Source: Nocardia nova SH22a
Lineage (GTDB): Bacteria > Actinomycetota > Actinomycetes > Mycobacteriales > Mycobacteriaceae
DNA length: 64,000 nucleotides
NCBI RefSeq assembly: GCF_000523235.1
Contig: NZ_CP006850.1
Location: 5,704,001-5,768,000 of the forward strand
Direction: 5' to 3'
Part shown: positions 52,677 through 62,509 of the stretch, one piece after another
How the letters are laid out: every line of letters begins with the position of its first letter
Position numbering within the stretch: position 1 is the stretch's first letter
Translations under genes and position numbers: made by a program
The notes under the pieces: generated by a model
The model's database searches: none
Told to the model about the DNA's origin: nothing
What the model saw: the letters and a program-made list of their open reading frames with translations, nothing else

Positions 52677-53105
52677 TCACCGGTCTGGTTCGAGGCCAAC
52701 GGATCTGCCGCGCCGGAACAACTTCCGCGCGTTGCCCGCGTAGATCGCGGACTTCTGCTCGTCGGTGAGCCCGGTGGCGGTGTCCAGGATCTGGTTGAAC
52801 CGGCAGTCGGGGTCGATATCCGTCCAGAACGGCGGCACTCGAATCAATCCGGCCTCGGGATCGAGAGCGTCGAGGATCGCGCGGCGGGCGAGGTAGGACT
52901 GTTTTGTCGTCGAGAAGCCGCCGACGAACAGCACGTCGAGCACGACATACTCGCCCCGGACAGCGGCCATCAGCGTGGCAGTGGATTTGGCGTGCATGCG
53001 TTGCTGCAAGCGGGCGAAGTCCGGGGCGCCGGCGGCCGGATCCGGGGCGACGATCTCCCCGCCGAGGACCAAGCCGTCGCCGCGGGCAGCATGGCCGAAC
53101 TGTGG
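52677..53105 (-). pseudogene. Chimeric relic: ATP-dependent DNA ligase fragment joined to an amidohydrolase tail
   Basis: One open frame reads first like the adenylation domain of an ATP-dependent DNA ligase (GLVLGGEIVAPDPAAG, PDFARLQQRMHA, EYVVLDVLFVGG, YLARRAILDAL, RVPPFWTD) and then, from about 52813, like the last 40 residues of an amidohydrolase-2 enzyme (NQILDTATGLTDEQKSAIYA, then GNARKLF). Ligase motif I with the active Lys and the OB domain are absent, as is the metal-binding barrel of the amidohydrolase. The frame runs upstream to 53438, but that part is not family-like. A decay product rather than a working enzyme. Confidence 0.6.
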
Positions 53106-53326
53106 ACGCTGCATCCACTGCGCCGCTGGAACGGATACTGCGCCATTCACAGCCCAGCCTGGCAGATTCGAACGACGGATCGCACGGGTGATGGCAGATG
53201 AGCGAATGCCACGTGAGCGTGCAACTCGACTGCCAGAAGAGATCAACTCCGCAGAAGGGGCCAGACTCGCACATGGCCTGCACGACTTGCTCACCGACGA
53301 GATCTGCGATGCCTGCTCTCGGCCGA

Positions 53327-54163
53327 CTACTTGATCACGTAACCGGCATCCACAGGCAGAGTTATGCCAGTAATATAGCGGGCTTCGTCGGAGGCCAGAA
53401 AAAGTACAGCGTTCGAGATATCGACAGGGTCGACCCACGGAACGGGAAGTACGTTCAGGTCTCGGTACGTATCAGCGAAGTCTTGCCGCGTCGGATTCTC
53501 CAATTCGGGCCGAAAAATTCTGTACATCGCTTCATGTTGGATCATATCGGTGTCGACGCCACCGGGATGAATCGAATTCACGCGGATCCTGTGCGGTGCC
53601 AGCTCCAGAGCCATAGTGCGCATGAGGCCCACCACGCCGTGCTTCGCGGCCACATAGTGAGCCGAGTTCAGGAAACCTTTCAGTCCAGCAGCAGAGCTTG
53701 TCATGATGACCGAGCCTCCGTCGCCGCCTGAGATCAGGTGTGGCGCCGCCGCTTTCACGCTGTGCCACACTCCGGACAGGTTGATGTCGATCATCTCACG
53801 CCAGTCATCTTCGGCGATCAAGTGAGCTTGGAGTTGCGCCCCGCCGATACCTGCATTGGCGCTCACGATATCCAGCCGCCCGAGCTGGGCTACACCGCCG
53901 TCCAGAACATTCTTCAATGCATCGAAATCTCGCACATCGACCACCGCCGATACCGCTCGACGACCAAGCCCCTCTACTAGCTTGACGGTCTCCGCAAGCT
54001 CAGCCTCCGACGGCCCGTCGTACAGCATACCGGGAAATTTTGCGCAACTATCGATGACAATGACATCCGCCCCTTCCTCCGCCAAACGAATAGCGTGACT
54101 TCTCCCTTGCCCGCGGGCGGCCCCGGTAATAAACGCCACCTTGCCCTCTACACGTCCCGTCAT
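53327..54163 (-). CDS. Mycofactocin-coupled-type SDR oxidoreductase
   Basis: The 278-residue SDR has TGAARGQG (13-20), NAG at 103-105 and the catalytic Y170-x-x-x-K174. The insertion after strand 2 (VIVIDSCAKFPGMLYDGPSE, then AELAETVKLVEG) is the mark of SDRs that hold NADH tightly and depend on mycofactocin for re-oxidation. It should oxidise an alcohol. AAAGGA lies about 10 nt before ATG 54163; promoter-like boxes are 75-100 bp upstream. No mycofactocin genes are in this window. Confidence 0.88.
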   Translation of the reverse strand: MTGRVEGKVAFITGAARGQGRSHAIRLAEEGADVIVIDSCAKFPGMLYDGPSEAELAETVKLVEGLGRRAVSAVVDVRDFDALKNVLDGGVAQLGRLDIVSANAGIGGAQLQAHLIAEDDWREMIDINLSGVWHSVKAAAPHLISGGDGGSVIMTSSAAGLKGFLNSAHYVAAKHGVVGLMRTMALELAPHRIRVNSIHPGGVDTDMIQHEAMYRIFRPELENPTRQDFADTYRDLNVLPVPWVDPVDISNAVLFLASDEARYITGITLPVDAGYVIK

Positions 54164-55315
54164 ATTTGCAATTCCTTTCTAGGTTCACCTGTAAAAAAGA
54201 GGAGGACTATTTGCCCAAATTGCGTCTATCAATGCGTAAAGTAGATCAGTTATCGATATGTCAAAGACTATATTTTGGAGTCCTGAAAATGTCTCCGTCG
54301 AGTCGGATGGAAGCATTTATAAAATTCTACTAATGGCGTCTCCTGGGCTGGCTGGCCAATGGGGTGCGTTCGTGTGTAGGCGTCAGCCGATCGGAATCAT
54401 GCATCCTTGACTTTTCAGCGCGTGCGTTAAATACGCCGCCTCGGAGGAGATTTCGAATGCATTCCACGACTGCGGGGCTATTTCGCGAGTGATCGTTGTT
54501 TGTATCTGCTCATGTATGAAAGTGAGTGCGGATTCCAGTTCAGGATCGAACGGTGGACAGGCAATCTTGATGGACGGTTACACTCCTTCGCCATCCGAAA
54601 CTTCGTGGACGTTAACTATGCTCATGCAGCGGTACGCGCCCGACTACCGCCATTCGAGGTCGAAGTTGGACATTCTTACCGCCGATCGCGCGCTAGCCGA
54701 CTGCCGGTCGCAGAGTGCCGGGCAGCCGCCGAGTTCAACTGGTCGCCTCGAAATGTGACTGATCTGCGAGTCGGTGCCCCGGAGCCGACCTCATCATCGG
54801 CCATCCGGGCAAGGGCTATTGATTGTCGTGTGAAGCCTTAGGAGAGCGCTAAGGACCGAGAAATAGCCGTTCATTCGGCATCCGAGCGTCGGGCAGTTGG
54901 CCGTCCACCGGATCCAGGACGAATTCGATTGCGCACCAACAACTTCGATGCCAATCACGAATCAGGTTCTGCGCAGCGAGCATCGTGACTCGATAGTTGA
55001 AAGCCAGACCACCGAGCCAGATTCGCACGTGCATGTCACCACATGCCGGGGATCCTGCCTCGACCACTCTCGAGAGTGCATCGGCTTCGTCAAGGAGATG
55101 TCGTCCATCTGGCATCCGGGCTCCGATGTTTTCAGCCGTGTTCACCCGGGCGAACGCACTACTCGCCAGCACTACCTTTCTCGACATCGATTTCTACACC
55201 GAACCTTCCGAATGAGCCGACCCGTCAGACCGGATGCGCATCGGCGATGACCACGCATTTCCGGTTGCCCATGTTGGACGTGTGCTGTGGGGACGCGGAG
55301 CTGCGAACGTCGGCA
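54164..55315. other. 1.15-kb gene-free, AT-richer stretch
   Basis: The first 150 bp are clearly AT-richer than the rest of the window. Frames at 54500-54841 (+) and 54849-55187 (-) exist but lack recognisable families, ribosome sites or G/C third-position bias. I see no inverted repeats marking an insertion element. Confidence 0.45.
54238..54264 (-). promoter_or_regulatory. Promoter-like boxes for the SDR gene
   Basis: On the minus strand TTGACA (54264-54259) is followed after 15 nt by TACTTT (54243-54238), upstream of the SDR start. The -35 box is perfect; the spacing is short. Confidence 0.35.
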
Positions 55316-56200
55316 TCAGGACATGGCAGGATTCACTCCTGAGGCCATCATCTCTGCTACGGGGTCATGCCCGTGGCGACCGTCGAAGTCCGTGAATGCC
55401 TGCTCGACTTCGCTGTGCAGTTCGGCAACGACAGGCCCCCATTCACGATGAGTGATGATCAGGAACTGATCGTCGGCCATCGCCTCGACTACCTGTTCGC
55501 CGACTGCGTTGGGATCGGCGCCCTGGGCGAGCATCTCGGCAACACGTTCTGCGGCGGTGGTATCGGGCTCATGACCGAGTACTTCGGCCTCGGCCGCTGA
55601 TGCTGTCTCACTCAGGCGGGTGGCCACGGTGCCCGGGCAGAGCAGCGAGACCCTGATGTCGCTGTTGCGGAGTTCTTCTCTCAGCACCATTGAGAGGCCG
55701 ACGCTGGCGAATTTCGAGGCGGTGTAGGCGCCGCCCCCGGCGAACGGGAGCAGCCCGGCCATCGACGCGGTGTTCAGGATGTGGGCGCGACCGCTCCGCG
55801 TCCTGAAGCGCGGAAGGAATGTGGAGATCCCGATGAACTGGGCTTCGGTATTGATGCGCTGGACCCAGCGCCAGATCTCGAGTGGAGTCTGTTCGATCGT
55901 CACGCCTCCGCTGACCCCAGCGTTGTTGCACAGAATGGAGATCGGTCCGATCGCCCGCTCGGCAGCGTCTGCGGCGGCCTCCCACGCGTCGCTGTCACCG
56001 ATATCGAGTTTGACTGTGGTGACCACGCCTGCGGCACAGGACAGTTCCTCGGCCGCCGCGGCGAGTCCGTCCTCATCGATATCGGCGAGCGCGACTTTCG
56101 CGCCGGCCGCGACCAGCGCCCGCGCGATACCGAGACCGATGCCCGATGCACCACCGGTGATGAATGCGGCTTCGCCTGCAGGCCAATCTCTTTTTGCCAT
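55316..56200 (-). CDS. Short-chain dehydrogenase/reductase
   Basis: A classical 294-residue SDR: TGGASGIG (15-22), NNAG (92-95), Ser146 and Y159-x-x-x-K163 within GGGAYTASKFASVGLSMVLR. ATG 56200 has GGAGA 6 nt upstream. The C-terminal 60 residues extend past the core fold. It oxidises or reduces a hydroxyl/carbonyl group with NAD(P). It lies divergent from the frameshifted esterase gene. Confidence 0.88.
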   Translation of the reverse strand: MAKRDWPAGEAAFITGGASGIGLGIARALVAAGAKVALADIDEDGLAAAAEELSCAAGVVTTVKLDIGDSDAWEAAADAAERAIGPISILCNNAGVSGGVTIEQTPLEIWRWVQRINTEAQFIGISTFLPRFRTRSGRAHILNTASMAGLLPFAGGGAYTASKFASVGLSMVLREELRNSDIRVSLLCPGTVATRLSETASAAEAEVLGHEPDTTAAERVAEMLAQGADPNAVGEQVVEAMADDQFLIITHREWGPVVAELHSEVEQAFTDFDGRHGHDPVAEMMASGVNPAMS

Positions 56201-56620
56201 GACTGTCTCCAAATTCTCGATGACGAAGGGGTGCTGTCGGGGGCAGAAGGGTGAGCACCCCAAGGGTTCAACGGTCACCGAACTCGCCTTCGATGTTGCC
56301 GAGACCTCCAGCGAAACCCCGTCGCGCAGTTCGTGTCACACCCAGTCAACCCGCGGCGGCTTCCGCTCGGAACCTCCAAATGATGCCGTTGCCGACCGAA
56401 GCATCCGCCAACTGGCGGGTGTGACGGATTCCCGGCCTTCGAAGGAGCTTCGGAAAACTCGGGCCTGCCCAGCACAGGCATCGGCCATCACGGCGACGCG
56501 TAGTCGAGTGGATGCGCGGCAGCCCGCCGTTCGGCGGCTGACTACGCGCTATTGAAGCCGGATTGGCGGATGTGTCGTGCTTCACAGTGGGGGTTCACTG
56601 AGAGCCTCAAGGAGGTTTTG
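56201..56620. other. Divergent intergenic stretch
   Basis: 420 bp between the SDR and esterase genes. No gene or strong symmetry is seen; it should hold both promoters. Confidence 0.35.
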
Positions 56621-57609
56621 ATGACTCAGAACACACTCTCGTTCGGCCCTGCAACGGTGCGGCCCCCCTACGACCCGGAATTGGCTTCCGTCCTCGGTGC
56701 CTTGCGCGATGCGGTGCCATCGGTCAACGAGGAAACGCTGTCGTTCGTGCGCCAGATCATGCAGGGCGACCTTCCAGGCCAGGAACCGGTCGATCTCACG
56801 GTGGGCGGGAAGGTCCAGGTCGAGGAGCTCATTGTCGCCACCGACGATGGCGAGCTCCAGATAGTGGTGCTCAGTCCCGCCGAAGGCGAAGGACCCTGGC
56901 CCCTGATCTACAACATCCACGGCGGAGGAATGGTCGCGGGTAGCCGCCATCTGGCCTTGGGCGACCTCACCATGTTCGTGGCCGAGGGCAGCGCGGTCAT
57001 GACCTCCATCGAATACCGCCTCGCACCCGAACACCCCGACCCCATCCCCGTCACCGACTGCTACGACGGCCTGCGCTGGTGCGCCGACAACGCCACCCGG
57101 CTGCGAATCGACCCGAGCCACATCATCGTCAACGGAACCAGCGCCGGTGGCTGCCTGGCCGCGGGCATCACACTGATGGCCCGCGATAAGGGATTCCCCA
57201 CATCTCCCACCAGATCCTCGTCTGTCCTATGCTCGACGACCGCTTCGAAACCCACAGTTCCACCATGCTCGACGATGACGGACTCTGGGATCGCAACAGC
57301 AGCCTCTTCAGCTGGACAGCCCTGCTCGGAGAACGTCGCGGCACCGAAGATGTCTCCCCGTATGCTGCTCCCGCGCGAGCAAAAGACCTCACGGGGCTCC
57401 CCCGAACCTTCATCGATGTCGGATCAGCTGAGGGATTCCGCGACGAAGTCATCAGCTACGCAAGCAATCTCAGCCGAGCAGGCGTCAGCGTCGACCTCCA
57501 CATGTGGGGTGGCGGATTCCACGGGTTCGACACCGTGAGGCACGTTCCGGTTGCCCAGGCCGCTTTCGCGACACGGTCGGAGTTCGTCCGGCGGGCGCTG
57601 CAGCGCTGA
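56621..57609 (+). pseudogene. HSL-family acetyl esterase, broken by a 1-nt frameshift
   Basis: The gene starts at ATG 56621 with AAGGAGG 5 nt before it. The first part has the oxyanion loop HGGG (100-103) and nucleophile Ser174 in GTSAGGCLAA. At about 57190-57192 (the G-run in GATAAGGGATT) the frame shifts. The rest continues in another frame as HISHQILVCPMLDDRFETHS, then FIDVGSAEGFRDE with the Asp and GGFHGFD with the His. Restoring one G would give one protein of about 330 residues with a complete triad, so it is either a recent mutation or a sequencing error. Confidence 0.8.
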
Positions 57610-57862
57610 GTTCGATCGTCGGCACAGCCCGAACCGCTGGCCCGCTGGGCATCCCTGTGGACGACACAGCGGTCCCGCAGCACCGATCCCGACCGGTCTT
57701 CGAATTGGAGTCGGTCTCGCATCCTGGCCCCGTGGCGGGGCCGAGGACGAACGACAAGTCGCCTTCGCGTCAGATCGTCACCGGACGCCCGATCACGGTT
57801 CTGAAATCCATTCCAGTCCCGTCGACTACTACGAAACAGATGTTCGAAGAAGTGAGTGCAAA

Positions 57863-58360
57863 ATGACCAGCTCGCAACACTATTCACGCGCGCGCCGCAC
57901 ACCGGCGGCCCTCTTGATCATCAGCGCGGTAACCATATGGATCGCATTGTTCGGGCCGGTGTGGACCTATCTTCCAGCGACAACCACAACCCCCGCGACA
58001 ACGCTGACCTTCGCAGACCTGACTGCGGCGAGTGCGTTCAGTCCCGACGGCCTCCAAGCCGCCTTCTATCAATGGATCGCATGGCTTTTCGCAGCGTTGA
58101 CAACGGCTACGGTTATCGTGGCACTGCGATCCCGCCGCAAGACTGCCGGTATCGCGTGCGCTCTGGTCGGCACACTACAGCTGTTGTTCACCATATTCGT
58201 CAACGTGAGCGCGGCCCCGCAGATGTCCGCTCTGCTGTCGGCCCTGCCCTACACCCGGCTGGGCACGATCCTGTTCCTCGGATCAATGGTTGCTCTGATC
58301 ATCGCCGGGGCTCAACTCCTCCTCCGGCCTGAGCCGACGGTGGACCCGTCGTCGGCGTAA
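57863..58360 (+). CDS. Four-span membrane protein of unknown function
   Basis: A 165-residue protein from ATG 57863 with four hydrophobic stretches: AALLIISAVTIWIALFGPVW, WIAWLFAALTTATVIVAL, GIACALVGTLQLLFTIFV and LGTILFLGSMVALIIAGAQL. A Thr/Ala-rich outer loop lies between spans 1 and 2. No family recognised. The ribosome site is weak (GTGAG). It follows the broken esterase by about 250 nt. Confidence 0.65.
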   Translation: MTSSQHYSRARRTPAALLIISAVTIWIALFGPVWTYLPATTTTPATTLTFADLTAASAFSPDGLQAAFYQWIAWLFAALTTATVIVALRSRRKTAGIACALVGTLQLLFTIFVNVSAAPQMSALLSALPYTRLGTILFLGSMVALIIAGAQLLLRPEPTVDPSSA

Positions 58361-58993
58361 AACACTGGATGTTCGCAATTCTGCCACCCGACCGCGGCCA
58401 GTAGAGCAGCCCACGCTGTGGGCAGAGGGCGTGGCGTACGGCACTACTATCGCCGTACGCCACGCCCTCGCGGACCGCCCACCACGACCCGACCGAGCGC
58501 TGCGGCAGTACTATTTGCGACATCGGTTTCAAAAGCCGAGCCACACGTCGGCAACCCAGATTTCCCTGCGATGTTCCGGCATCGACAGCCGACTTCGGTC
58601 TCGGCACTGTGGACGTAATCCATACTCGTGCGAGGCTTTGCTCGCGTGTGGATTCCACTCGCGGACGCGACGATCATCGACGGATCGGGCTCCAGCACGA
58701 GCGCCGCGACCACGAACCAGTTTCCATCTGCTTGTGTTGCGCCAGTGCAGCGAATCTGTCGCGCCTCGACCGCACTCGATCCTGACAACCACGCGCCCGT
58801 CGGTGATTCGAGTGGCCAAACCATGAGACCGGCTGCTGCGCGCTTAGATCGATCGAATTGGCACACACGTGTCCGACTGCGTGCCGCTGCGTCTTCGGCC
58901 CACGCAGATCGTTCCGCACCGTCGCTCCGCGAACGTCTCTGAGTCGACTCGGGATGCTCGCCGCGGAACGCCTACGGCTTCGCGGTGGACGAC
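58361..58993. other. Gene-poor stretch holding a long inverted repeat
   Basis: About 630 bp. A minus-strand frame (58447-58866) has some protein-like wording (GNWFVVAALVLEPDPSMIVA) but starts without a ribosome site and runs through the inverted repeat; I do not call it. The notable item is the repeat at 58425-58469. Confidence 0.4.
58425..58469. repeat. Perfect 18-bp inverted repeat with 9-nt loop
   Basis: GAGGGCGTGGCGTACGGC and its exact complement flank ACTACTATC. A smaller hairpin GCCCAC-GCT-GTGGGC (58409-58423) abuts it on the left. The stem is long enough for a terminator or an RNA processing signal, but no T-run follows. The membrane-protein gene ends 64 nt before the repeat. Confidence 0.8.
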
Positions 58994-59362
58994 TCAGGTG
59001 GGATCGGTGACGTGAATCGCGATGATCGAGTCCATGACCGACGGGTCGGCAAGGGTCTGGGTGTCACCGACATCGCGGCCTTCGGCGACATCGCGTAGCA
59101 GGCGACGCACGATCTTTCCCGAGCGAGTTTTGGGCAACCCACCGACGATCATGATCTGGCGTGGCCTGGCGATAGGCCCGATCTCCTTGCGGACATGGTC
59201 GGACAGCTCCGTTACCAGCGCCTCGTCGTCCACGCCGTTGTGCCCGGCTTCCTCGAAGACCGAGTCGCGCAGAATGACGTAGGCGACGACCGCTTGGCCG
59301 GTGACGACGTCAGCGGCACCCATGACCGCGGACTCGGCGACCTTGGGATGGGCGACGGCCAT
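58994..59362 (-). pseudogene. C-terminal fragment of acetyl-CoA synthetase
   Basis: About 122 codons read VAHPKVAESAVMGAADVVTG, ELSDHVRKEIGPIARPRQIM, LPKTRSGKIVRRLLRDVAEG, then TLADPSVMDSIIA. This is the C-terminal domain of Acs, including the acetylatable lysine motif SGK. The adenylation domain (about 520 residues) is missing; upstream the frame continues as unrelated sequence. A truncated remnant. Confidence 0.8.
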
Positions 59363-59921
59363 TTGCGTGGACCTGACGCAGCTTCGTCCGCCAGCTGCGC
59401 GCCGCAACAGCGCAGTCGGTGCGCCGCATCTCGACGGCACGCGCAGTCCCGCCAACCAGTGCACGACACAGCCGACGTATCACAGGCGCGATATGCTCCC
59501 GTCGAGCGTCCACCCGGTATCGAGACGAATCCCCAGATGTAGCCGACCACCGCCAGATGGGGCGGATTACCGGGCAAAGACCGCCAACTGTCGGATGACT
59601 GGCGAACACCTCTCGTCGAAGATGTCAATATGCAAAACACGTCGCGTTCCCGCGCAGAACTTCGGGCGCGCGGTTGCGTGCTGGCCCACCCCGGATAGTC
59701 CCGCGTCTTCGTGTGGGCGTCGCCATGCTCACGAGTCATCGTGCACGCCAACGGATCAGGCCACTGGCGGCGATGCGCGGCAATCCACCCTACCGACAGC
59801 CTTCATGCTCGCGGCAACCCCTTCGATCCGGACCCGGATACGCGGTCTCCGTACCTGCGCGATCGGAACTGTCCGCACGATCTGACTGGCACGGCTCGAG
59901 CACGAAGATTGGATTTACAGC
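59363..59921. other. Non-coding stretch upstream of the conservon
   Basis: About 560 bp with overlapping low-complexity frames only. It separates the truncated acetyl-CoA synthetase tail from the conservon and must hold the conservon promoter. Confidence 0.4.
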
Positions 59922-62054
59922 GTGCCCTCCCTTACAAAACGACCACCCGATAAATGGACCCGGCAGCGACCGGCTCGGCGCGGTATCGGTATCCGGACCC
60001 GAGTACTGGCAATTGCACTGGTTCCTTGTGCAGCACTACTTCTCATCGGCGCCGTTGGTCTTTCCTTCCTCGTACACGACACCCGCGCAGCGATCCGCTG
60101 GTCCAGCTACTTCAACGAGCACATCGAACCGCTTCTCGCGTTCGTGACCGCCGTCCAGAACGAGCGGTCGTCGAGTCTGGCTGTGCTGAGCGGGGATTCG
60201 TCGTCGATACCGAAACTGCAGGCGCAGCGGTCCAGCACGGACGCAGCCTTGGCGGAGATCGATCGGGTGATACCGGAGGCGCAGCGGCTGGCTCCCGGCG
60301 CTCCGGACGCGTCCGTTCCGGACTTCGTCGCACTTGTCGCGAGTACACCTAAGGTCCGGGAGTCCGTGGATCGCGGGGAAACGAACACTCGATCTGTGGA
60401 CGACTTCTACAAACGATTGGACGGCGTCCTTCCCACCGGCCTCCAGATACTGGCGAAGTCCACACCGGACTCACTAACAGCCACAAAAGAGATCACTGCG
60501 GCGAATCTGTTCGACATGGCGGAGCTCCACTCTCGGGCATCGGCGCTGGGCTCCGCAGGCATAGTCGGAGGACGGCTGCTCACGAGCGACGAACGTCGCA
60601 CCGTCACACAGCTGGTGGGCGGGTACCGGAATCAGCTCGACAGCCTCACCCCTCAACTTTCCGCCGACGGCAGGGCCAGGCTCGACCGGCTCACCCATAG
60701 TGCCGAATGGAAGACTGCGACGGAATCCGAGGACCTGCTCGCAGACCGCGGGACAATCGAGGTCCCCTACGCCGAATGGCGGTCGGCCGAACAGTTCGTG
60801 GACTCCGAACTGATCGGGCTGTTCCGTGACCATCTGTACGACGCCAATGCTCAGGCATCGGTCTCGGCGAACCAGCTGCTGAACCGCTCGATCGCTGCGG
60901 GCTTCGGCATCGCCTTGATCGCGATCAGCGCCTTCCTGCTGGCCTTGACGCTGGCCAATCGCCTGGTCCGCCGACTGCATTCGCTGCATACGAGAAGCAT
61001 GGAGTTGGCCGATGAAACCCTACCGGCGATCGTGCGACGGATCCACGACGGCGAGCAGGTCGACGTCGCCGCCGAAACCGCGGTACTCGATACCGGTCGG
61101 GACGAAATCGGTCAGGTAGCCAGGGCGTTCGGGGCCGCACAGCGCACCGCTATGGTCGCGGCGGTTGAGGAGGCACGGACGCGGGAGGGATTCAACAGGG
61201 TATTCCTGGACATCGCCCATCGAAGCCAAGTCCTCGTGCGGCGGCAGTTGGACGTGCTCGACATCGCCGAGGCCAACCAGCAGGATCCCGAGCAACTCGA
61301 ATTACTCTTCCAGCTCGATCATTTGGCGACACGGGCACGGCGCAACGCCGAGAACTTGCTCTTGCTCGGTGGTGAGCAGCCGGGACGGCGGTGGAAGGAT
61401 CCCATTGCACTGGAGCAGGTTGTCCGTAGCGCGTTTTCCGAGACCAACGATCTCACTCGGATGAGCGCGATTCGTCTCCCGGAGGTGCGCGTACTCGGCC
61501 TCCTGGTTGCCGATCTCATCCATCTGCTCGCCGAGTTGATCGACAATTCGATGCAATTCTCACCGCCCCACTCGGTGGTTTCGGTGCACGGAAATCCGGT
61601 GGGCCGCGGTATTGCAATCGAAATCGAGGATCAAGGCCTCGGAATACGATTCGACGAGCGCGAACGGCTCAACCGGCTGCTACACGATCCGCCGGAATTT
61701 CAGGAGATGGCACTGGCCGGCCAACGCAATCTGGGCCTGTTCGTAGTCGGGCGACTGGCGAAGAAACACGCCATCACCGTCAACCTCCAGGAGTCGGCCT
61801 ACGGCGGTGTCAAGGCGATCGTCCTCGTTCCATCACACCTGCTTGCCGGGACGCAACCACGCGCACCACTGCCACATAGGCATCGACAAACCCACCTCGC
61901 ACCACAACTTCAGTCGGACAACGCGAAATCCCGTACAGCAGAACCACGCTCCGCGGAGCATCGTCGTCCCGCAGAAGAAGTTCGCCGGGCGATGTCCTCG
62001 TTTCAAAGCGGCACCGCACAGGCGCGCTCCCCCTTCCCTCCAACCAACAAGTAA
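59922..62054 (+). CDS. Conservon sensor kinase (CvnA-like) with NIT domain
   Basis: A 710-residue protein: span 1 (RVLAIALVPCAALLLIGAVG, about 27-46), an extracytoplasmic NIT-like helical domain (about 50-310), span 2 (about 320-345) and a HAMP segment. The kinase core follows: LDHLATRARRNAENLLLLGG, N-box ELIDNSMQFSPP and EDQGLGI. In this family the H-box is replaced by such a helix, and ATPase signalling runs through the Roadblock/GTPase partners. The last 80 residues are basic and disordered. GTG 59922 is used. It heads the four-gene operon. Confidence 0.9.
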   Translation: MPSLTKRPPDKWTRQRPARRGIGIRTRVLAIALVPCAALLLIGAVGLSFLVHDTRAAIRWSSYFNEHIEPLLAFVTAVQNERSSSLAVLSGDSSSIPKLQAQRSSTDAALAEIDRVIPEAQRLAPGAPDASVPDFVALVASTPKVRESVDRGETNTRSVDDFYKRLDGVLPTGLQILAKSTPDSLTATKEITAANLFDMAELHSRASALGSAGIVGGRLLTSDERRTVTQLVGGYRNQLDSLTPQLSADGRARLDRLTHSAEWKTATESEDLLADRGTIEVPYAEWRSAEQFVDSELIGLFRDHLYDANAQASVSANQLLNRSIAAGFGIALIAISAFLLALTLANRLVRRLHSLHTRSMELADETLPAIVRRIHDGEQVDVAAETAVLDTGRDEIGQVARAFGAAQRTAMVAAVEEARTREGFNRVFLDIAHRSQVLVRRQLDVLDIAEANQQDPEQLELLFQLDHLATRARRNAENLLLLGGEQPGRRWKDPIALEQVVRSAFSETNDLTRMSAIRLPEVRVLGLLVADLIHLLAELIDNSMQFSPPHSVVSVHGNPVGRGIAIEIEDQGLGIRFDERERLNRLLHDPPEFQEMALAGQRNLGLFVVGRLAKKHAITVNLQESAYGGVKAIVLVPSHLLAGTQPRAPLPHRHRQTHLAPQLQSDNAKSRTAEPRSAEHRRPAEEVRRAMSSFQSGTAQARSPFPPTNK

Positions 62055-62065
62055 CGGACGGTCTG

Positions 62066-62509
62066 ATGAACATCGACAACGAGGCAGACACCGAGAATCG
62101 GGCGGCCCTGGACTGGGTGGCGAACGGACTCGTCGAGCGCACGCCGGGTTCCGAACGCGCGGTGGTTCTCTCGGCCGACGGCTTGCCGCTCGCTCGCTCG
62201 GGCAGGCTGACCCGCGACGATGCCGAGCATCTCGCCGCGATGGCCGCGGCACTGCACAGCCTGGCCCGCGGAGTAGGGAACCGGTTCGACAAAGGAGCGC
62301 TTCAGCAGACCGTGGTGGAACTCGCCGGGGGCTATCTGCTGGTGGCCGAGGCCGGACACGGCGCATGTCTCGCCCTGTTGGCTTCGATCGACGCCGATCT
62401 CGGTTTGCTCGCATACGAAATGAACGTCATGGTCGGCCAGATCCGTGATCAACTGAGCGCGGCGCCACGGATCCTCCCGGACATCGTGAACGCGCCCCTG
62501 ACACCATGA
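62066..62509 (+). CDS. Roadblock/LC7-domain protein (CvnB-like)
   Basis: The 147-residue product has the Roadblock fold wording LDWVANGLVERTPGSERAVV, LSADGLPLARSGRLTRDDAE and VELAGGYLLVAEAGHGACLA. In conservons this protein acts as a GTPase partner or exchange regulator of the CvnD protein. It begins 11 nt after the kinase and overlaps the next gene by ATGA. Confidence 0.93.
   Translation: MNIDNEADTENRAALDWVANGLVERTPGSERAVVLSADGLPLARSGRLTRDDAEHLAAMAAALHSLARGVGNRFDKGALQQTVVELAGGYLLVAEAGHGACLALLASIDADLGLLAYEMNVMVGQIRDQLSAAPRILPDIVNAPLTP

Noticed and set aside
58447..58866. Minus-strand frame in the gene-poor region
   Set aside because: Runs through the perfect inverted repeat, lacks a ribosome site and is not recognisable as a family.
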